From: Beutenbergia cavernae DSM 12333
GTDB taxonomy: Bacteria > Actinomycetota > Actinomycetes > Actinomycetales > Beutenbergiaceae
Length of the DNA stretch: 64,000 nucleotides
Reading direction: 5' to 3'
Assembly (NCBI RefSeq): GCF_000023105.1
Contig: NC_012669.1
Span: forward strand, 3,845,025-3,909,024
Made by a program: the position numbers and the translations under genes. Below, piece by piece: positions 50,148 to 58,537 of the stretch (position 1 is the stretch's first letter; the number at the start of each line of letters is the position of its first letter). A model generated the notes under the pieces. That model was not told where the DNA came from. It ran no database searches and saw only the letters and a program-made list of their open reading frames with translations.

Positions 50148-51793
50148 GCGCGGGGACGGCGACGGGCTCAGCCGCCGGCGACGTGCTGCGGGTGCGCGAC
50201 CTGCGGGTCTGGTTCGACGGCGCGGCGACGCCGGCCGTCGACGGCGTGACCTTCGACCTCGAGCCCGGAAGGTGCGTGGCGCTCGTGGGCGAGTCCGGGT
50301 CCGGCAAGAGCGTGACGGCGCGCACGCTGCTCGGCCTGGCCGGTCCCGGCGCGCACGTGACGGCGTCCGAGCTGAGCCTCGGCGGCCTCGACCTGCGCGC
50401 GGGAGCTCCGTGGCGGCAGATCCGCGGGCGGCGCATCGGGTTCGTGCACCAGGACGCCCTCGTCGCGCTCGACCCGCTGCGCCGCGTCGGTGAGGAGGTC
50501 GGCGATGCGCTCCGGCTGCACCGCGGCATGTCCCGCACCGACCGCCGTCGCGCGGCGACCTCCCTCCTGGAGGACCTCGGGGTCGACGACGCCGCGAACG
50601 CCGTCGCGGTCCGCGCAGGCGAGCTCTCCGGCGGGCAGCGCCAGCGCGCCCTCCTCGCGTCCGGCCTGGCCGCCGGGCCGGCGCTGCTCGTCGCCGACGA
50701 GCCGACGTCGTCGCTCGACGCCATCACGCAGGAACGCCTCGTGGAGCTCCTCGGCCGCCTGCGCGACGCCGGACGCGGCCTGCTCCTCATCACGCACGAC
50801 CTGCCGCTCGTGGCCCGGCTCGCCGACGACGTCGTCGTCCTGCGCGCCGGACGGGTGCAGGAGTCCGGCCCGGCGGCACGCGTGATCGGCGCGCCGTCGT
50901 CCGCCTACACGCGGGAGCTGCTCGACGCCGTCGGGTCGCTGGAGCCGCGGGCGGCTGGCTCCGCGCGGCGCGCGACGGCTGCGGCGGCCGGGGCAACGGC
51001 GGCGGCCGGGGCACCGGTGGTCGTCGAGCCCGTCCTGTCGGCGCGCGGCGTCACGCGATCGTTCCGCCGCGGGGCCGGCACGATCGACGCCCTGCGCGGC
51101 GTCGACCTCGACGTCGCACCGGGCGCCTCGCTCGGCGTCGTCGGCGAGTCCGGGGCCGGCAAAACGACGCTCCTGCGGGTGCTCCTGGGCGTGACGACCC
51201 CGGACTCCGGCAGCGTGACGTTCCTCGGCCGCGACTGGTCCGGCGTGCCGGAGCGTGCACGACGGGACCTTCGCCCGCTCCTGGGCTTCGTGCCGCAGGA
51301 CGTGCTGGGCACCGTGAACCCGCGCCACACCGCCGGGCAGGTGCTCGAGGGCGCGATCGCCGCCGCCCCGGCCTCACGGGCGCTCGGGCGTCGCGCGCGA
51401 GCGGCGCGCGTCGCGGAGCTGCTCGACGCCGTCCGCCTGCCCGCGCACGTCGCCGGTCAGCGCCCGGCGCACCTCTCGGGCGGCCAGCGGCAGCGGATCG
51501 CCGTCGCCCGCGCCCTTGCCGGCGACCCACGCGTGCTGCTGTGCGACGAGCCGGTGTCGGCGCTCGACGCGAGCGTGCGCGGCGCCGTCCTCGACCTCCT
51601 CGACGACCTGCGGCGCGAGCGGGGCGTGGCGCTCGTGCTCGTGTCGCACGACCTGCGCGCCGTGGCGCGGCTGGCCGACGAGATCGCCGTGCTCGAGCAC
51701 GGCCTGCTCGTGGAGCGCGGCCCGGCCGAGGCCGTCCTGCGCACGCCCGCACACCGCTACACGCAGCGGCTCGTCGCCGCCTTCGGCGGCTGA
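50144..51793 (+). CDS. Fused double ATP-binding protein (DppD-DppF) of the importer
   Basis: 549 residues with two complete ABC domains in one chain. Domain 1: GESGSGKS at 49-56, LSGGQRQR, VADEPTSSLD. Domain 2: GESGAGKT at 334-341, LSGGQRQRIAVARAL, LCDEPVSALD. An Ala-rich linker (about 268-290) joins them. The fusion replaces the two separate ATPases seen in the first importer of this window (3552-5428). No Cys-rich OppD extension is present. Confidence 0.94.
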   Translation: MSAGTATGSAAGDVLRVRDLRVWFDGAATPAVDGVTFDLEPGRCVALVGESGSGKSVTARTLLGLAGPGAHVTASELSLGGLDLRAGAPWRQIRGRRIGFVHQDALVALDPLRRVGEEVGDALRLHRGMSRTDRRRAATSLLEDLGVDDAANAVAVRAGELSGGQRQRALLASGLAAGPALLVADEPTSSLDAITQERLVELLGRLRDAGRGLLLITHDLPLVARLADDVVVLRAGRVQESGPAARVIGAPSSAYTRELLDAVGSLEPRAAGSARRATAAAAGATAAAGAPVVVEPVLSARGVTRSFRRGAGTIDALRGVDLDVAPGASLGVVGESGAGKTTLLRVLLGVTTPDSGSVTFLGRDWSGVPERARRDLRPLLGFVPQDVLGTVNPRHTAGQVLEGAIAAAPASRALGRRARAARVAELLDAVRLPAHVAGQRPAHLSGGQRQRIAVARALAGDPRVLLCDEPVSALDASVRGAVLDLLDDLRRERGVALVLVSHDLRAVARLADEIAVLEHGLLVERGPAEAVLRTPAHRYTQRLVAAFGG

Positions 51794-51860
51794 CCGGGGC
51801 GGACCGCGGCGGCTCCTCTCGGGCCGTCCCCGGCGTGACCCATCCGCCACGGCCGCCGCT

Positions 51861-51894
51861 CCGAACCAGGGTCAGAAGCTGACCCGAGGTTCGG
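51861..51894. promoter_or_regulatory. Long two-part inverted repeat before the sortase gene
   Basis: CCGAACC (51861-51867) pairs with GGTTCGG (51888-51894) and GGGTCA (51869-51874) pairs with TGACCC (51880-51885), with a GAAGC loop. It ends just before the ribosome binding site of the sortase gene, so it may be an operator or a translational hairpin. Confidence 0.5.
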
Positions 51895-51903
51895 GAGGTC
51901 CGA

Positions 51904-52692
51904 GTGAGTCCCCGTGCGATGCCCGAGCGAGACGAGCCCGGTCGCCACGCGCCCGAGCAGGGCGCCCCCGAGCACGGTGGTCGTCCCAGCGGCGACCCCG
52001 GCACCCGGCGGCGGTTCCTCGGATGGCGCACCGCCGTCACCGGCGCAGCCGTGGCCCTCGGGGCCGCCGCCCTGGTCCTCCTCCCGGGCGCCGCCGACGA
52101 CCCGGCGGACTCGCCCGTGGCACGCGCGCTGGAGGAGCGCGAGGACCAGCAGCCGCCCACCCGGGAGACGGTCGACGACCTCGCCGCCGACCTCCGCGAC
52201 ATCGCCTCGGAGGGCTACGACCAGCCGATCGACCCCGCACGGGTCTCGGCCGTCGTCACGCAGCCCGGGCCGTACGAGGCGATGGGTCGGATCCAGATCC
52301 CCGCGATCGGCCTCGACGCCGAGTACGGCAACGGCGTCCACGAGTCCGCGCTCGCGCGTGGACCGGGTCACTGGCCGGGCACGCCGGCGCCCGGTCAGGC
52401 GGGCAACGCCGTGATCTCGGGCCACCGGACCACCCACACGGCGCCGTTCCGCGACCTGGACGACCTCGTCGAGGGCGACGAGATCGTCGTGTCGACAGGC
52501 GCTGCGGAGCCTGTCACCTACGTCGTCGTCGACACCGTCGTCGTCCCGGTCGAGAGCTACACGGAGCACGTCCTGGCCCCACCCGACGACGCGACGTCGC
52601 GCGAGCTCACGCTCTTCGCGTGCCACCCCGAGGGAAGCCTCGCGAACCGGATCGTCGTCCACGCGCGCGCAGGCGGCGCGGGCGATGCCTGA
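51904..52692 (+). CDS. Class E/F-like sortase
   Basis: 262 residues. An N-terminal signal-anchor (RRRFLGWRTAVTGAAVALGAAALVLL) precedes the sortase fold: MGRIQIPAIGLDAEYG, AVISGHRTTHTAPF (His174), LTLFACHPEGS (Cys240) and ANRIVVHA (Arg249). All three catalytic residues are present, in contrast to the sortase at 21957. GGGAGG lies before GTG 51904. It precedes two exported ferritin-like genes, which carry no recognisable sorting signal, so its substrates may be elsewhere. Confidence 0.88.
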   Translation: MSPRAMPERDEPGRHAPEQGAPEHGGRPSGDPGTRRRFLGWRTAVTGAAVALGAAALVLLPGAADDPADSPVARALEEREDQQPPTRETVDDLAADLRDIASEGYDQPIDPARVSAVVTQPGPYEAMGRIQIPAIGLDAEYGNGVHESALARGPGHWPGTPAPGQAGNAVISGHRTTHTAPFRDLDDLVEGDEIVVSTGAAEPVTYVVVDTVVVPVESYTEHVLAPPDDATSRELTLFACHPEGSLANRIVVHARAGGAGDA

Positions 52693-52789
52693 CCACCGAG
52701 CCACCGACGAAGGGAGCGCCCGCGCACGTCCGACGACGGACCCACCAGGCACGGCACGCGCCGTTCCTCAGGAAGAAGGTGTGAGATCC

Positions 52790-53476
52790 ATGCACGACAC
52801 CCACGAACCACCGACGGCCGATCCCGGCCGGGCGGCACGCGCCCGCAGGTCGAGCAAGCTGTTCGGCGGGGCGCCAGTGATGCAGTTCCGGACCGAGGCG
52901 AGCCGACGGACGTTCCTCACCGGAGCGGCCCTCATCGGCGTCGGGGGAACGTTCGTCGCTGCCACCCGCAACGACCCGCGGGCGTTCGCCCTGTCCGAGG
53001 GCGACCTCGAGATCCTCAACTACGCGCTCACCCTGGAGTACCTGGAGGCCGAGTTCTACACCCAGGGCATCTCCGGCGGGGTTCTCGTCGACCGCGAGCT
53101 GGAGCTCGTGACGCCGATCCGCGAGCACGAGCAGACGCACGTCACCGGCATCACGCAGCTCATCACCGACCTCGGAGGGACGCCCGTGGAGTCCCCGGTC
53201 TTCATGTTCCCGGACGGCACGTTCACCGACCGGACCATGTTCCTGGAGGCGGCGTCGATGTTCGAGGAGCTCGGCGTCGACGCCTACCACGGCCAGGTCG
53301 CCCTGATCGAGGACGCGGAGATCCTCGCCACGGCAGCGTCGATCGCCGGGACCGAGTCGCGGCACGCCGCCGTGGTCGCGGACCTGCTCGGCGGCGACCC
53401 GTTCCCGGCCCCGTTCGAGAACAACCTCCCCATGGAGGACGTGCTCGAGGCCGCCGGTCAGTTCATCGAGGGCTAG
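52790..53476 (+). CDS. Ferritin-like protein with Tat-like signal
   Basis: 228 residues. A twin-arginine signal (SRRTFLTGAALIGVGG, about 42-57) precedes a four-helix ferritin-like domain: ILNYALTLEYLEAEFY, REHEQTHVTGI, AYHGQVALIEDAEILATAASIAGTESRHAA with Glu/His diiron-type ligands. ATG 52790 follows GAAGAAGG. It is a Ferritin_2/desiccation-related-type protein, probably exported folded. Iron or redox function is inferred. Confidence 0.88.
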   Translation: MHDTHEPPTADPGRAARARRSSKLFGGAPVMQFRTEASRRTFLTGAALIGVGGTFVAATRNDPRAFALSEGDLEILNYALTLEYLEAEFYTQGISGGVLVDRELELVTPIREHEQTHVTGITQLITDLGGTPVESPVFMFPDGTFTDRTMFLEAASMFEELGVDAYHGQVALIEDAEILATAASIAGTESRHAAVVADLLGGDPFPAPFENNLPMEDVLEAAGQFIEG

Positions 53477-53485
53477 GAGGATCCC

Positions 53486-54097
53486 ATGTTGAAACGCAAG
53501 GACCTGATCCGCGACGCCGGGCTCGTGATCCCCGGCGCGATCGCACTGACCATGATCGGAGCCAAGTTCGCGTTCGCGGACGACGGCGACTTCGACGGTC
53601 CGCTGGACGTGCTCAACTACGCGCTGACCCTGGAGTACCTGGAGGCCGAGTTCTACCGCCAGGGCAACGAGGTCGGGCTCCTGGACGGCAAGGCCGCGGA
53701 CTACCTCGCCACCATCCAGACCGACGAGGAGACGCACGTCATGACGCTCCAGGACACGATCGCCTCGCTCGGCGGCACTCCCGTCCCCGCTCCGCAGGTC
53801 GACTTCGGGGAGTCGTTCGCCACGGCGGACAGCTACCTCGAGACGGCGTACACGTTCGAGAACCTCGGCGTGCAGGCGTACCTCGGGGCCGCACCGTCAC
53901 TGTTCCAGGAGAAGGAGCTCCTGACGGCGGCCGCGAGCATCTTCGGGGTCGAGGCGCGGCACGCGGCGATCATCGGGGTGCTGCAGGAGAAGCCCGCCGA
54001 GGGTGGCGTGTACCAGGGCGCCTTCGAGACCCCCTTGGCGCGGGCGGAGGTGCTGCAGGCCGCCTCGCCGTTCATCGTCAGCGCGGAGACGCTCTGA
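53486..54097 (+). CDS. Second exported ferritin-like protein
   Basis: 203 residues. A short signal (LVIPGAIALTMIGAKFAFA) is followed by the same ferritin-like fold: VLNYALTLEYLEAEFYRQG, DEETHVMTLQ, FGVEARHAAII. It is a paralogue of the preceding gene, 9 nt downstream with GGAGGA before ATG 53486. Tat motif is absent, so export may differ. Confidence 0.87.
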   Translation: MLKRKDLIRDAGLVIPGAIALTMIGAKFAFADDGDFDGPLDVLNYALTLEYLEAEFYRQGNEVGLLDGKAADYLATIQTDEETHVMTLQDTIASLGGTPVPAPQVDFGESFATADSYLETAYTFENLGVQAYLGAAPSLFQEKELLTAAASIFGVEARHAAIIGVLQEKPAEGGVYQGAFETPLARAEVLQAASPFIVSAETL

Positions 54098-54121
54098 CGC
54101 CCGGTCCGCCGGGACAGAACG

Positions 54122-54157
54122 CCGGCGTGGTGACGACTCTCCTCGTCACCACGCCGG
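54122..54157. terminator. Bidirectional terminator hairpin
   Basis: A perfect 15-bp stem (54122-54136 with 54143-54157, CCGGCGTGGTGACGA and its complement) has a 6-nt loop. It lies between two convergent genes. Confidence 0.85.
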
Positions 54158-54161
54158 TCCG

Positions 54162-54527
54162 TCAGCCCCAGCCGAGCTCGTGCAGCCGCTCGTCGTCGAT
54201 CCCGAAGTGGTGCGCGATCTCGTGGACCACCGTGACGGCCACCTCCTCGGCGACGTCGTCGCGCGTGTCGCAGATCGCCAGGGTCGGATTGCGGAAGATC
54301 GTGATGCGGTCCGGGAGCGAGCCGGCCGCCCACCAGGAGTCGCGCTCGGTGAGCGGCGTGCCCTCGTAGAGACCGAGCAGCTCGGGGTCCTCCGACGACG
54401 GCGGATCGTCCTCGACGAGCACCACCACGTTGTCCATGAGCTCGGTGAGCTCGGTCGGCACCAGGTCCAGGCCGTCGGCGACGCACGCCTCGAACTCCTC
54501 GCGGGACATCTCGATCACGCGTGCCAT
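54162..54527 (-). CDS. Zincin-like minimal metallopeptidase (PF06262)
   Basis: 121 residues. The zinc motif VHEIAHHFGIDD is HExxHxxGxxD, and YEGTPLTERD and PDRITIFRNP match the minimal gluzincin family. The protein is small and soluble. Its substrate and role are unknown in most actinobacteria. Confidence 0.9.
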   Translation of the reverse strand: MARVIEMSREEFEACVADGLDLVPTELTELMDNVVVLVEDDPPSSEDPELLGLYEGTPLTERDSWWAAGSLPDRITIFRNPTLAICDTRDDVAEEVAVTVVHEIAHHFGIDDERLHELGWG

Positions 54528-54657
54528 CTTCCCGGGAAGAGACCCGCGGCGCCGAGTATGGGCCGTGCGTCCGAGTGTGGCCCGGCACGCACCGCACTCG
54601 GACCTCCACCCCACCCTCGGCGAAGCGCAGCGAAGGGACCGGTGGTCGCCGGAGCCC

Positions 54658-55743
54658 TCAGCCGGCCCGGAGGAGCTCGAGCCCGAGCCAGCCTGCGAGG
54701 GCGGCGATCTCGGCGTCGACGTCGTCGCGCACGGCACCGCTGAGCGGGACGTCCTCGTGCACCGCGTTCACGGTGAACGTCCCCGCCTTGCGGTCGGCCT
54801 TCGCGTCCAGCTTCCCGACGAGCCGGTCGTGGTGCAGGATCGGCAGCGCGAAGTACCCCCAACGCCTCTTGGCCGCCGGCTTGTACATCTCCAGCAGGTA
54901 CTCGAAGCCGAACAGGTCCAGCGCCCGCTCGCGGTCGTGGATCAGCCGGTCGAACGGCGACAGCAGCGCCGTCCGGCCGGTGAACTCGCCGTCGAAGGCG
55001 TCCGGGTGGACCCGCCACTCGCCGTCGACGCCCTCGACGACCACGGGGACGCCGAGCTCGCCCGCGGACGTCGGTTCCCCGGGCACCGGTTTCCGGCCCG
55101 GCCGCGCGATGCCGAGCGCGCGCAGCCGTCGCTCGTCGCGCCGCCGTTTCGCCGCCTCCGGGGACAAGGGCTCGAACGGCGGGTACACGCGCTCGGGCAC
55201 GTCCCAGACCCGCTGCCGGCCGACCCGCCCCGCGACGGCCACCTCGCCGCGCGCCGACAGGAACTCCAGCATCTGCGTGACGTTCCGGTTGTTGGTCCAC
55301 CCGGTCGAGCCCCACGGCACCTGCGCCGTGTCCGGCACGTCCCGCGAGGGCAAGGGCCCGGCGTCGCGCAGCAGCGCGAGCACGTCGCGGCGGAAGGCGT
55401 CGTTGGCCTCGATCCAGTGCGCGATCGACGGCTGCGCGAGGTAGTCCGTGACCTCCGGCACCTGCCACGGCAGCGCCGTCACGGGGCGGATCATCGCGCG
55501 CAGCTCGAACAGCGAACGCTCCACCTCCTGCGCCCGCGTCAGGTCCGCGGGTCGGTAGCCGGCGCCCAGCCGGCTCCACGCGACCAGGTCCGCGTTCGGC
55601 GCCACCGCCGCCGTCGGGTCGATCTGCAGCAGCGTCAGGCGATCCACCATGTCGACCAGCTCCGTCGGCTGGGGCACGTCGAGCAGCTGCGCGCGCACGG
55701 CGATCCGCCGCGCCTCGTCGCGATCCAGCCGTCGCATCGTCAC
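54658..55743 (-). CDS. AlkZ/YcaQ-like winged-helix DNA glycosylase
   Basis: 361 residues, closer to YcaQ/AlkZ than the protein at 31940: LLQIDPTAAVAPNADLVAWSRLG carries the catalytic QxD motif, with EYLLEMYKPAAKRRWGYFALPIL in the C-terminal half. The start is GTG 55743, preceded by the -10 box TAGCCT (55750-55755) at 6 nt. It probably unhooks DNA cross-links or excises alkylated bases. Confidence 0.88.
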   Translation of the reverse strand: MTMRRLDRDEARRIAVRAQLLDVPQPTELVDMVDRLTLLQIDPTAAVAPNADLVAWSRLGAGYRPADLTRAQEVERSLFELRAMIRPVTALPWQVPEVTDYLAQPSIAHWIEANDAFRRDVLALLRDAGPLPSRDVPDTAQVPWGSTGWTNNRNVTQMLEFLSARGEVAVAGRVGRQRVWDVPERVYPPFEPLSPEAAKRRRDERRLRALGIARPGRKPVPGEPTSAGELGVPVVVEGVDGEWRVHPDAFDGEFTGRTALLSPFDRLIHDRERALDLFGFEYLLEMYKPAAKRRWGYFALPILHHDRLVGKLDAKADRKAGTFTVNAVHEDVPLSGAVRDDVDAEIAALAGWLGLELLRAG

Positions 55744-55749
55744 GGCGCC

Positions 55750-55755
55750 AGGCTA
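55750..55755 (-). promoter_or_regulatory. -10 box (TAGCCT) of the AlkZ-like gene
   Basis: TAGCCT on the minus strand, 6 nt before GTG 55743; no ribosome binding site. Confidence 0.5.
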
Positions 55756-55950
55756 GCGACGCCCGCCGACACGCACCCGGTCCCGCCGAGTGCGTGATCC
55801 CTGCGTGCGACACGCCGGTGGGACCGAGACAGGTCATGCACTCGACGGGAAAGGCGGCGGCGGGGGCGGGGCGCCGGCGGGAGCGGCACCGGCGGGAGGG
55901 AGCCCGGCGGGACCGTGGCCGCGCGCGCACGGGCAGATGGCGGGAAGCCC

Positions 55951-55981
55951 TTGCGCTGGAGTGCACTCCAGCTCCTAACGT
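55951..55981 (+). promoter_or_regulatory. MerR-type promoter/operator
   Basis: TTGCGC (55951-55956) and TAACGT (55976-55981) are separated by 19 nt. The spacer holds the perfect 18-bp palindrome GCTGGAGTGCACTCCAGC (55955-55972). Overlong spacers with a central dyad are the hallmark of MerR activation. The start codon lies 6 nt after the -10 box. Confidence 0.85.
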
Positions 55982-55987
55982 CAAGGC

Positions 55988-56464
55988 ATGACCGCGACGA
56001 TCGCACCCGAGGTCCTCATCCTCGCCACCGAGGACGACGGCGCCCCTCCCCTGGGCATCTCCGCCGTCGCCGAGCGGACGGGGCTGAGCGCCGACACGCT
56101 GCGCTGGTACGAGCGCGAGGGCCTCCTCCCGCCCGTGGCCCGTTCGCCGGACGGCAGACGCCGGTACGGCGCCCGCGCCGTCCGGATCGTCGAGCTCGTG
56201 AGCCGGCTGCGGCGGACGGGGATGCCCGTGGAACAGATGCGCGAGTTCGCGCAGCTCGTCCTGCGCGGGCCGGAGTCCTACGAACGCCGCCTCGACCTGC
56301 TCGCGGAGCATCGCACCCGGCTCCTGGCGAGCATCGCCGAGCTGCAGGCCGACCTCACCGCGCTGGACGAGAAGACGGCGCACTACACCCGGCTCATCGC
56401 CGAGGGCAGCGACTGCCTCGACGAGCCGACCACCCACGACCACACGAGCGGAGCCTCCCGATGA
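55988..56464 (+). CDS. MerR-family transcriptional regulator
   Basis: 158 residues. The helix-turn-helix (GISAVAERTGLSADTLRWYEREGLLPPVARSPDGRRRYG) and dimerisation coil (YERRLDLLAEHRTRLLASIAELQADL) are clear. The C-terminus DCLDEPTTHDHTSGASR has one Cys and several His. The transcript is probably leaderless from the 19-bp-spacer promoter. It likely activates itself and the aldo-keto reductase that overlaps its stop. Confidence 0.93.
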   Translation: MTATIAPEVLILATEDDGAPPLGISAVAERTGLSADTLRWYEREGLLPPVARSPDGRRRYGARAVRIVELVSRLRRTGMPVEQMREFAQLVLRGPESYERRLDLLAEHRTRLLASIAELQADLTALDEKTAHYTRLIAEGSDCLDEPTTHDHTSGASR

Positions 56465-57492
56465 CCAGCACCCCGGCGATCCCCACCACCACGCTCGGCG
56501 ACGACCTCGAGGTCAGCGTCATCGGCTACGGCGCGATGGTGCTCTCGCCCACCGTGTACGGCGAGGTGGACGACGACGCCTCGCTCGCCACCCTGCACCA
56601 CGCCGTCGACGCCGGCGTCACGTTCCTCGACACGGCCGACGTCTACGGCGCCGGGCACAACGAGCGCCTGATCTCCCGGCTCCTCGCCGACCGCCGGGAC
56701 GACGTCCAGCTCGCCACCAAGTTCGGGATCGCGGGCAACCCGGCCGACCGCGCCGCCGGGACACCGCCCACCCGGGGCGACGCCGCGTACGTCCGGGCGG
56801 CCGCGGACGCCAGCCTGGAGCGGCTCGGCACCGACGTCATCGACCTGTACTACATGCACCGGCGCGACGCGCGCGTCCCGATCGAGGAGACGGTCGGTGC
56901 GATGGCGGAGCTCGTCACGGCCGGGAAGGTCCGCCACCTGGGCCTCTCCGAGGTCACCGCGACCGAGCTGCGCGCCGCGCACGCGGTGCACCCGATCGCT
57001 GCCGTCCAGTCCGAGTGGTCGGTGTGGAGCCGCGACGTCGAGGGGTCGGTGGTGCCGACGGCGGCCGAGCTCGGCGTCGGCTTCGTGCCGTACTCGCCGC
57101 TCGGCCGAGGCTTCCTCACGGGCACCCTCGCGTCCGGGTCGGACCTCGGCGAGCGGGATTTCCGCCGCCTGCTCCCCCGCTTCGGCGAGGCGAACCTCGA
57201 GGCGAACCTCGCCGTCGTCGACGGCATCCGCGCCATCGGGACGGAGCTCGGCGCCACGCCGGCCCAGGTCGCGCTCGCGTGGCTCTACGCGAAGGGCCGT
57301 GCGCTGGGCCTCCCCGTCGTCCCGATCCCCGGCTCGCGGCGCGCGGCACGGGTCGAGGAGAACGCGGGCGCGCTGCGCCTCACCCTCACCCCCGACCAGG
57401 TGAGCGGCCTCGACAGCCTGGCGGACGCCGTCGTCGGACACCGCAGCGAGGACCCGAACTGGGTGTCCGAAGGGCGCGAGCGCACGGTGTGA
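56461..57492 (+). CDS. Aldo/keto reductase
   Basis: 343 residues. The catalytic tetrad is seen in DTADVYGAG (Asp, Tyr), LATKFGI (Lys) and YYMHRRD (His). NADPH contacts follow in IPGSRRAARVEENAGAL. It overlaps the MerR gene by ATGA and should be induced with it. It probably detoxifies a reactive carbonyl compound. Confidence 0.93.
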   Translation: MTSTPAIPTTTLGDDLEVSVIGYGAMVLSPTVYGEVDDDASLATLHHAVDAGVTFLDTADVYGAGHNERLISRLLADRRDDVQLATKFGIAGNPADRAAGTPPTRGDAAYVRAAADASLERLGTDVIDLYYMHRRDARVPIEETVGAMAELVTAGKVRHLGLSEVTATELRAAHAVHPIAAVQSEWSVWSRDVEGSVVPTAAELGVGFVPYSPLGRGFLTGTLASGSDLGERDFRRLLPRFGEANLEANLAVVDGIRAIGTELGATPAQVALAWLYAKGRALGLPVVPIPGSRRAARVEENAGALRLTLTPDQVSGLDSLADAVVGHRSEDPNWVSEGRERTV

Positions 57493-57513
57493 ACGAGGTC
57501 TCCACGACGCGAG

Positions 57514-57543
57514 TTGGGCGAAGCGCCGGGCATCCCGTATGCT
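57514..57543 (+). promoter_or_regulatory. Promoter of the tRNA operon
   Basis: TTGGGC (57514-57519) and TATGCT (57538-57543) with an 18-nt spacer lie 53 nt before tRNA-Glu. Confidence 0.55.
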
Positions 57544-57596
57544 CCTCTAGGTCTTGGGGCGTGAACAACGCCACGGGCGCTCAACGCACGGCTCGG

Positions 57597-57669
57597 GCCC
57601 CCATCGTCTAGCGGCCTAGGACCCCGCCCTTTCACGGCGGTAGCACGGGTTCGAATCCCGTTGGGGGTA
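57597..57669 (+). tRNA. tRNA-Glu (anticodon TTC)
   Basis: 73-nt cloverleaf with acceptor GCCCCCA/TGGGGGT (one G-T pair), anticodon CCCTTTCACGG and T-arm GGGTTCGAATCCC. CCA is not encoded. Confidence 0.97.
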
Positions 57670-57701
57670 CGGTTCGTGCACGTGGAAAGGTCTCACCACG
57701 A

Positions 57702-57775
57702 GGCCCCGTAGCGCAGTTGGTTAGCGCGCCGCCCTGTCACGGCGGAGGTCGCGGGTTCAAGTCCCGTCGGGGTCG
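57702..57775 (+). tRNA. tRNA-Asp (anticodon GTC)
   Basis: 74 nt. Acceptor GGCCCCG/CGGGGTC, anticodon CCCTGTCACGG and T-arm GGGTTCAAGTCCC. CCA is not encoded. Confidence 0.97.
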
Positions 57776-57812
57776 CCGATCATCGGCGCCGGTCGTCCGG
57801 CCGGCGCCACCG

Positions 57813-57888
57813 GCCCATGTAGCTCAGTTGGTAGAGCGTTCGACTGAAAATCGAAAGGTCAGCGGTTCGACCCCGCTCGTGGGCACCA
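57813..57888 (+). tRNA. tRNA-Phe (anticodon GAA) with encoded CCA
   Basis: Acceptor GCCCATG/CGTGGGC, anticodon ACTGAAAAT and T-arm CGGTTCGACCCCG. The 3' CCA is encoded (57886-57888), unlike in the two preceding tRNAs. Confidence 0.97.
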
Positions 57889-57892
57889 GCGC

Positions 57893-57923
57893 AAGCCCCG
57901 TTCCGTCACTCGGAGCGGGGCTT
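57893..57923. terminator. Terminator between tRNA-Phe and the GNAT gene
   Basis: A 12-bp stem with one G-T pair (57893-57904 with 57912-57923) and a 7-nt loop. It overlaps the 3' end of the convergent GNAT gene and can serve both. Confidence 0.75.
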
Positions 57924-58439
57924 CGTCGTTCCTCCGCCCGAGCTCGCCGGAGCACCCGTCGCCGAGTGGAATCGCGTGTAGGTGTCGAAGCGCTGCACGG
58001 CGACGAAGCCCGCCCGCCGCAGGACGGCGGCGCTCGCCTCGTTGCCGTGCGTGACCCCGGCGTACACGTCGCTGGCGCCGAGCGACGCTCCCGCGTACCC
58101 GACGATCGTCCGGACGGCGATGGTCGCGAGCCCGCGTCCGGTCGCGTCGGCGGCGAGCCAGTACCCGAGGCCGTACCGGGGTGGGTCCACCGGCACGAGC
58201 TCGACGGCGCCGACCAGCCGGCCGGCCTCGACGATCCCGAACGCGAGGGCCGGGCCGCCGGCGCCGAACTGCTCGGCATACTGGCCGGCGTCGGCGCTCA
58301 CCTGGTCGCGGAAGTCGCCCCGCGACGTCAGGTGGGCCTCGTTCGCCTGCATCAGGTCGGTGTACGTGCCCGCGTCCGCTCGGGTCAGCCGGCGGAGCAC
58401 GACGCCCTGCCGTTCGGTGTCGAGGATCACGAGCGACAT
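57906..58439 (-). CDS. GNAT-family acetyltransferase (RimJ/RimL-like)
   Basis: 177 residues. N-terminal GVVLRRLTRADAGTYTDLM, the acetyl-CoA region YWLAADATGRGLATIAVRTIVGYA and the C-terminal NEASAAVLRRAGFVAVQRFD are typical of ribosomal-protein-type N-acetyltransferases. The substrate is unknown. The ATG at 58439 has GGGAGG immediately adjacent, which is unusually close. Confidence 0.9.
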   Translation of the reverse strand: MSLVILDTERQGVVLRRLTRADAGTYTDLMQANEAHLTSRGDFRDQVSADAGQYAEQFGAGGPALAFGIVEAGRLVGAVELVPVDPPRYGLGYWLAADATGRGLATIAVRTIVGYAGASLGASDVYAGVTHGNEASAAVLRRAGFVAVQRFDTYTRFHSATGAPASSGGGTTKPRSE

Positions 58440-58537
58440 CCTCCCGCGCGCATCCCCCGCCGCCGTCCTGGGCCGAACGTCCCGGTCGCGTGTGCGCTCG
58501 GCGGACGTACGGTCGAGACATCGGAAAGGAGCACATC

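Noticed and set aside
57597-57923. Integration site of a mobile element at the tRNA genes
   Set aside because: No integrase and no duplicated tRNA 3' end are visible on either side.
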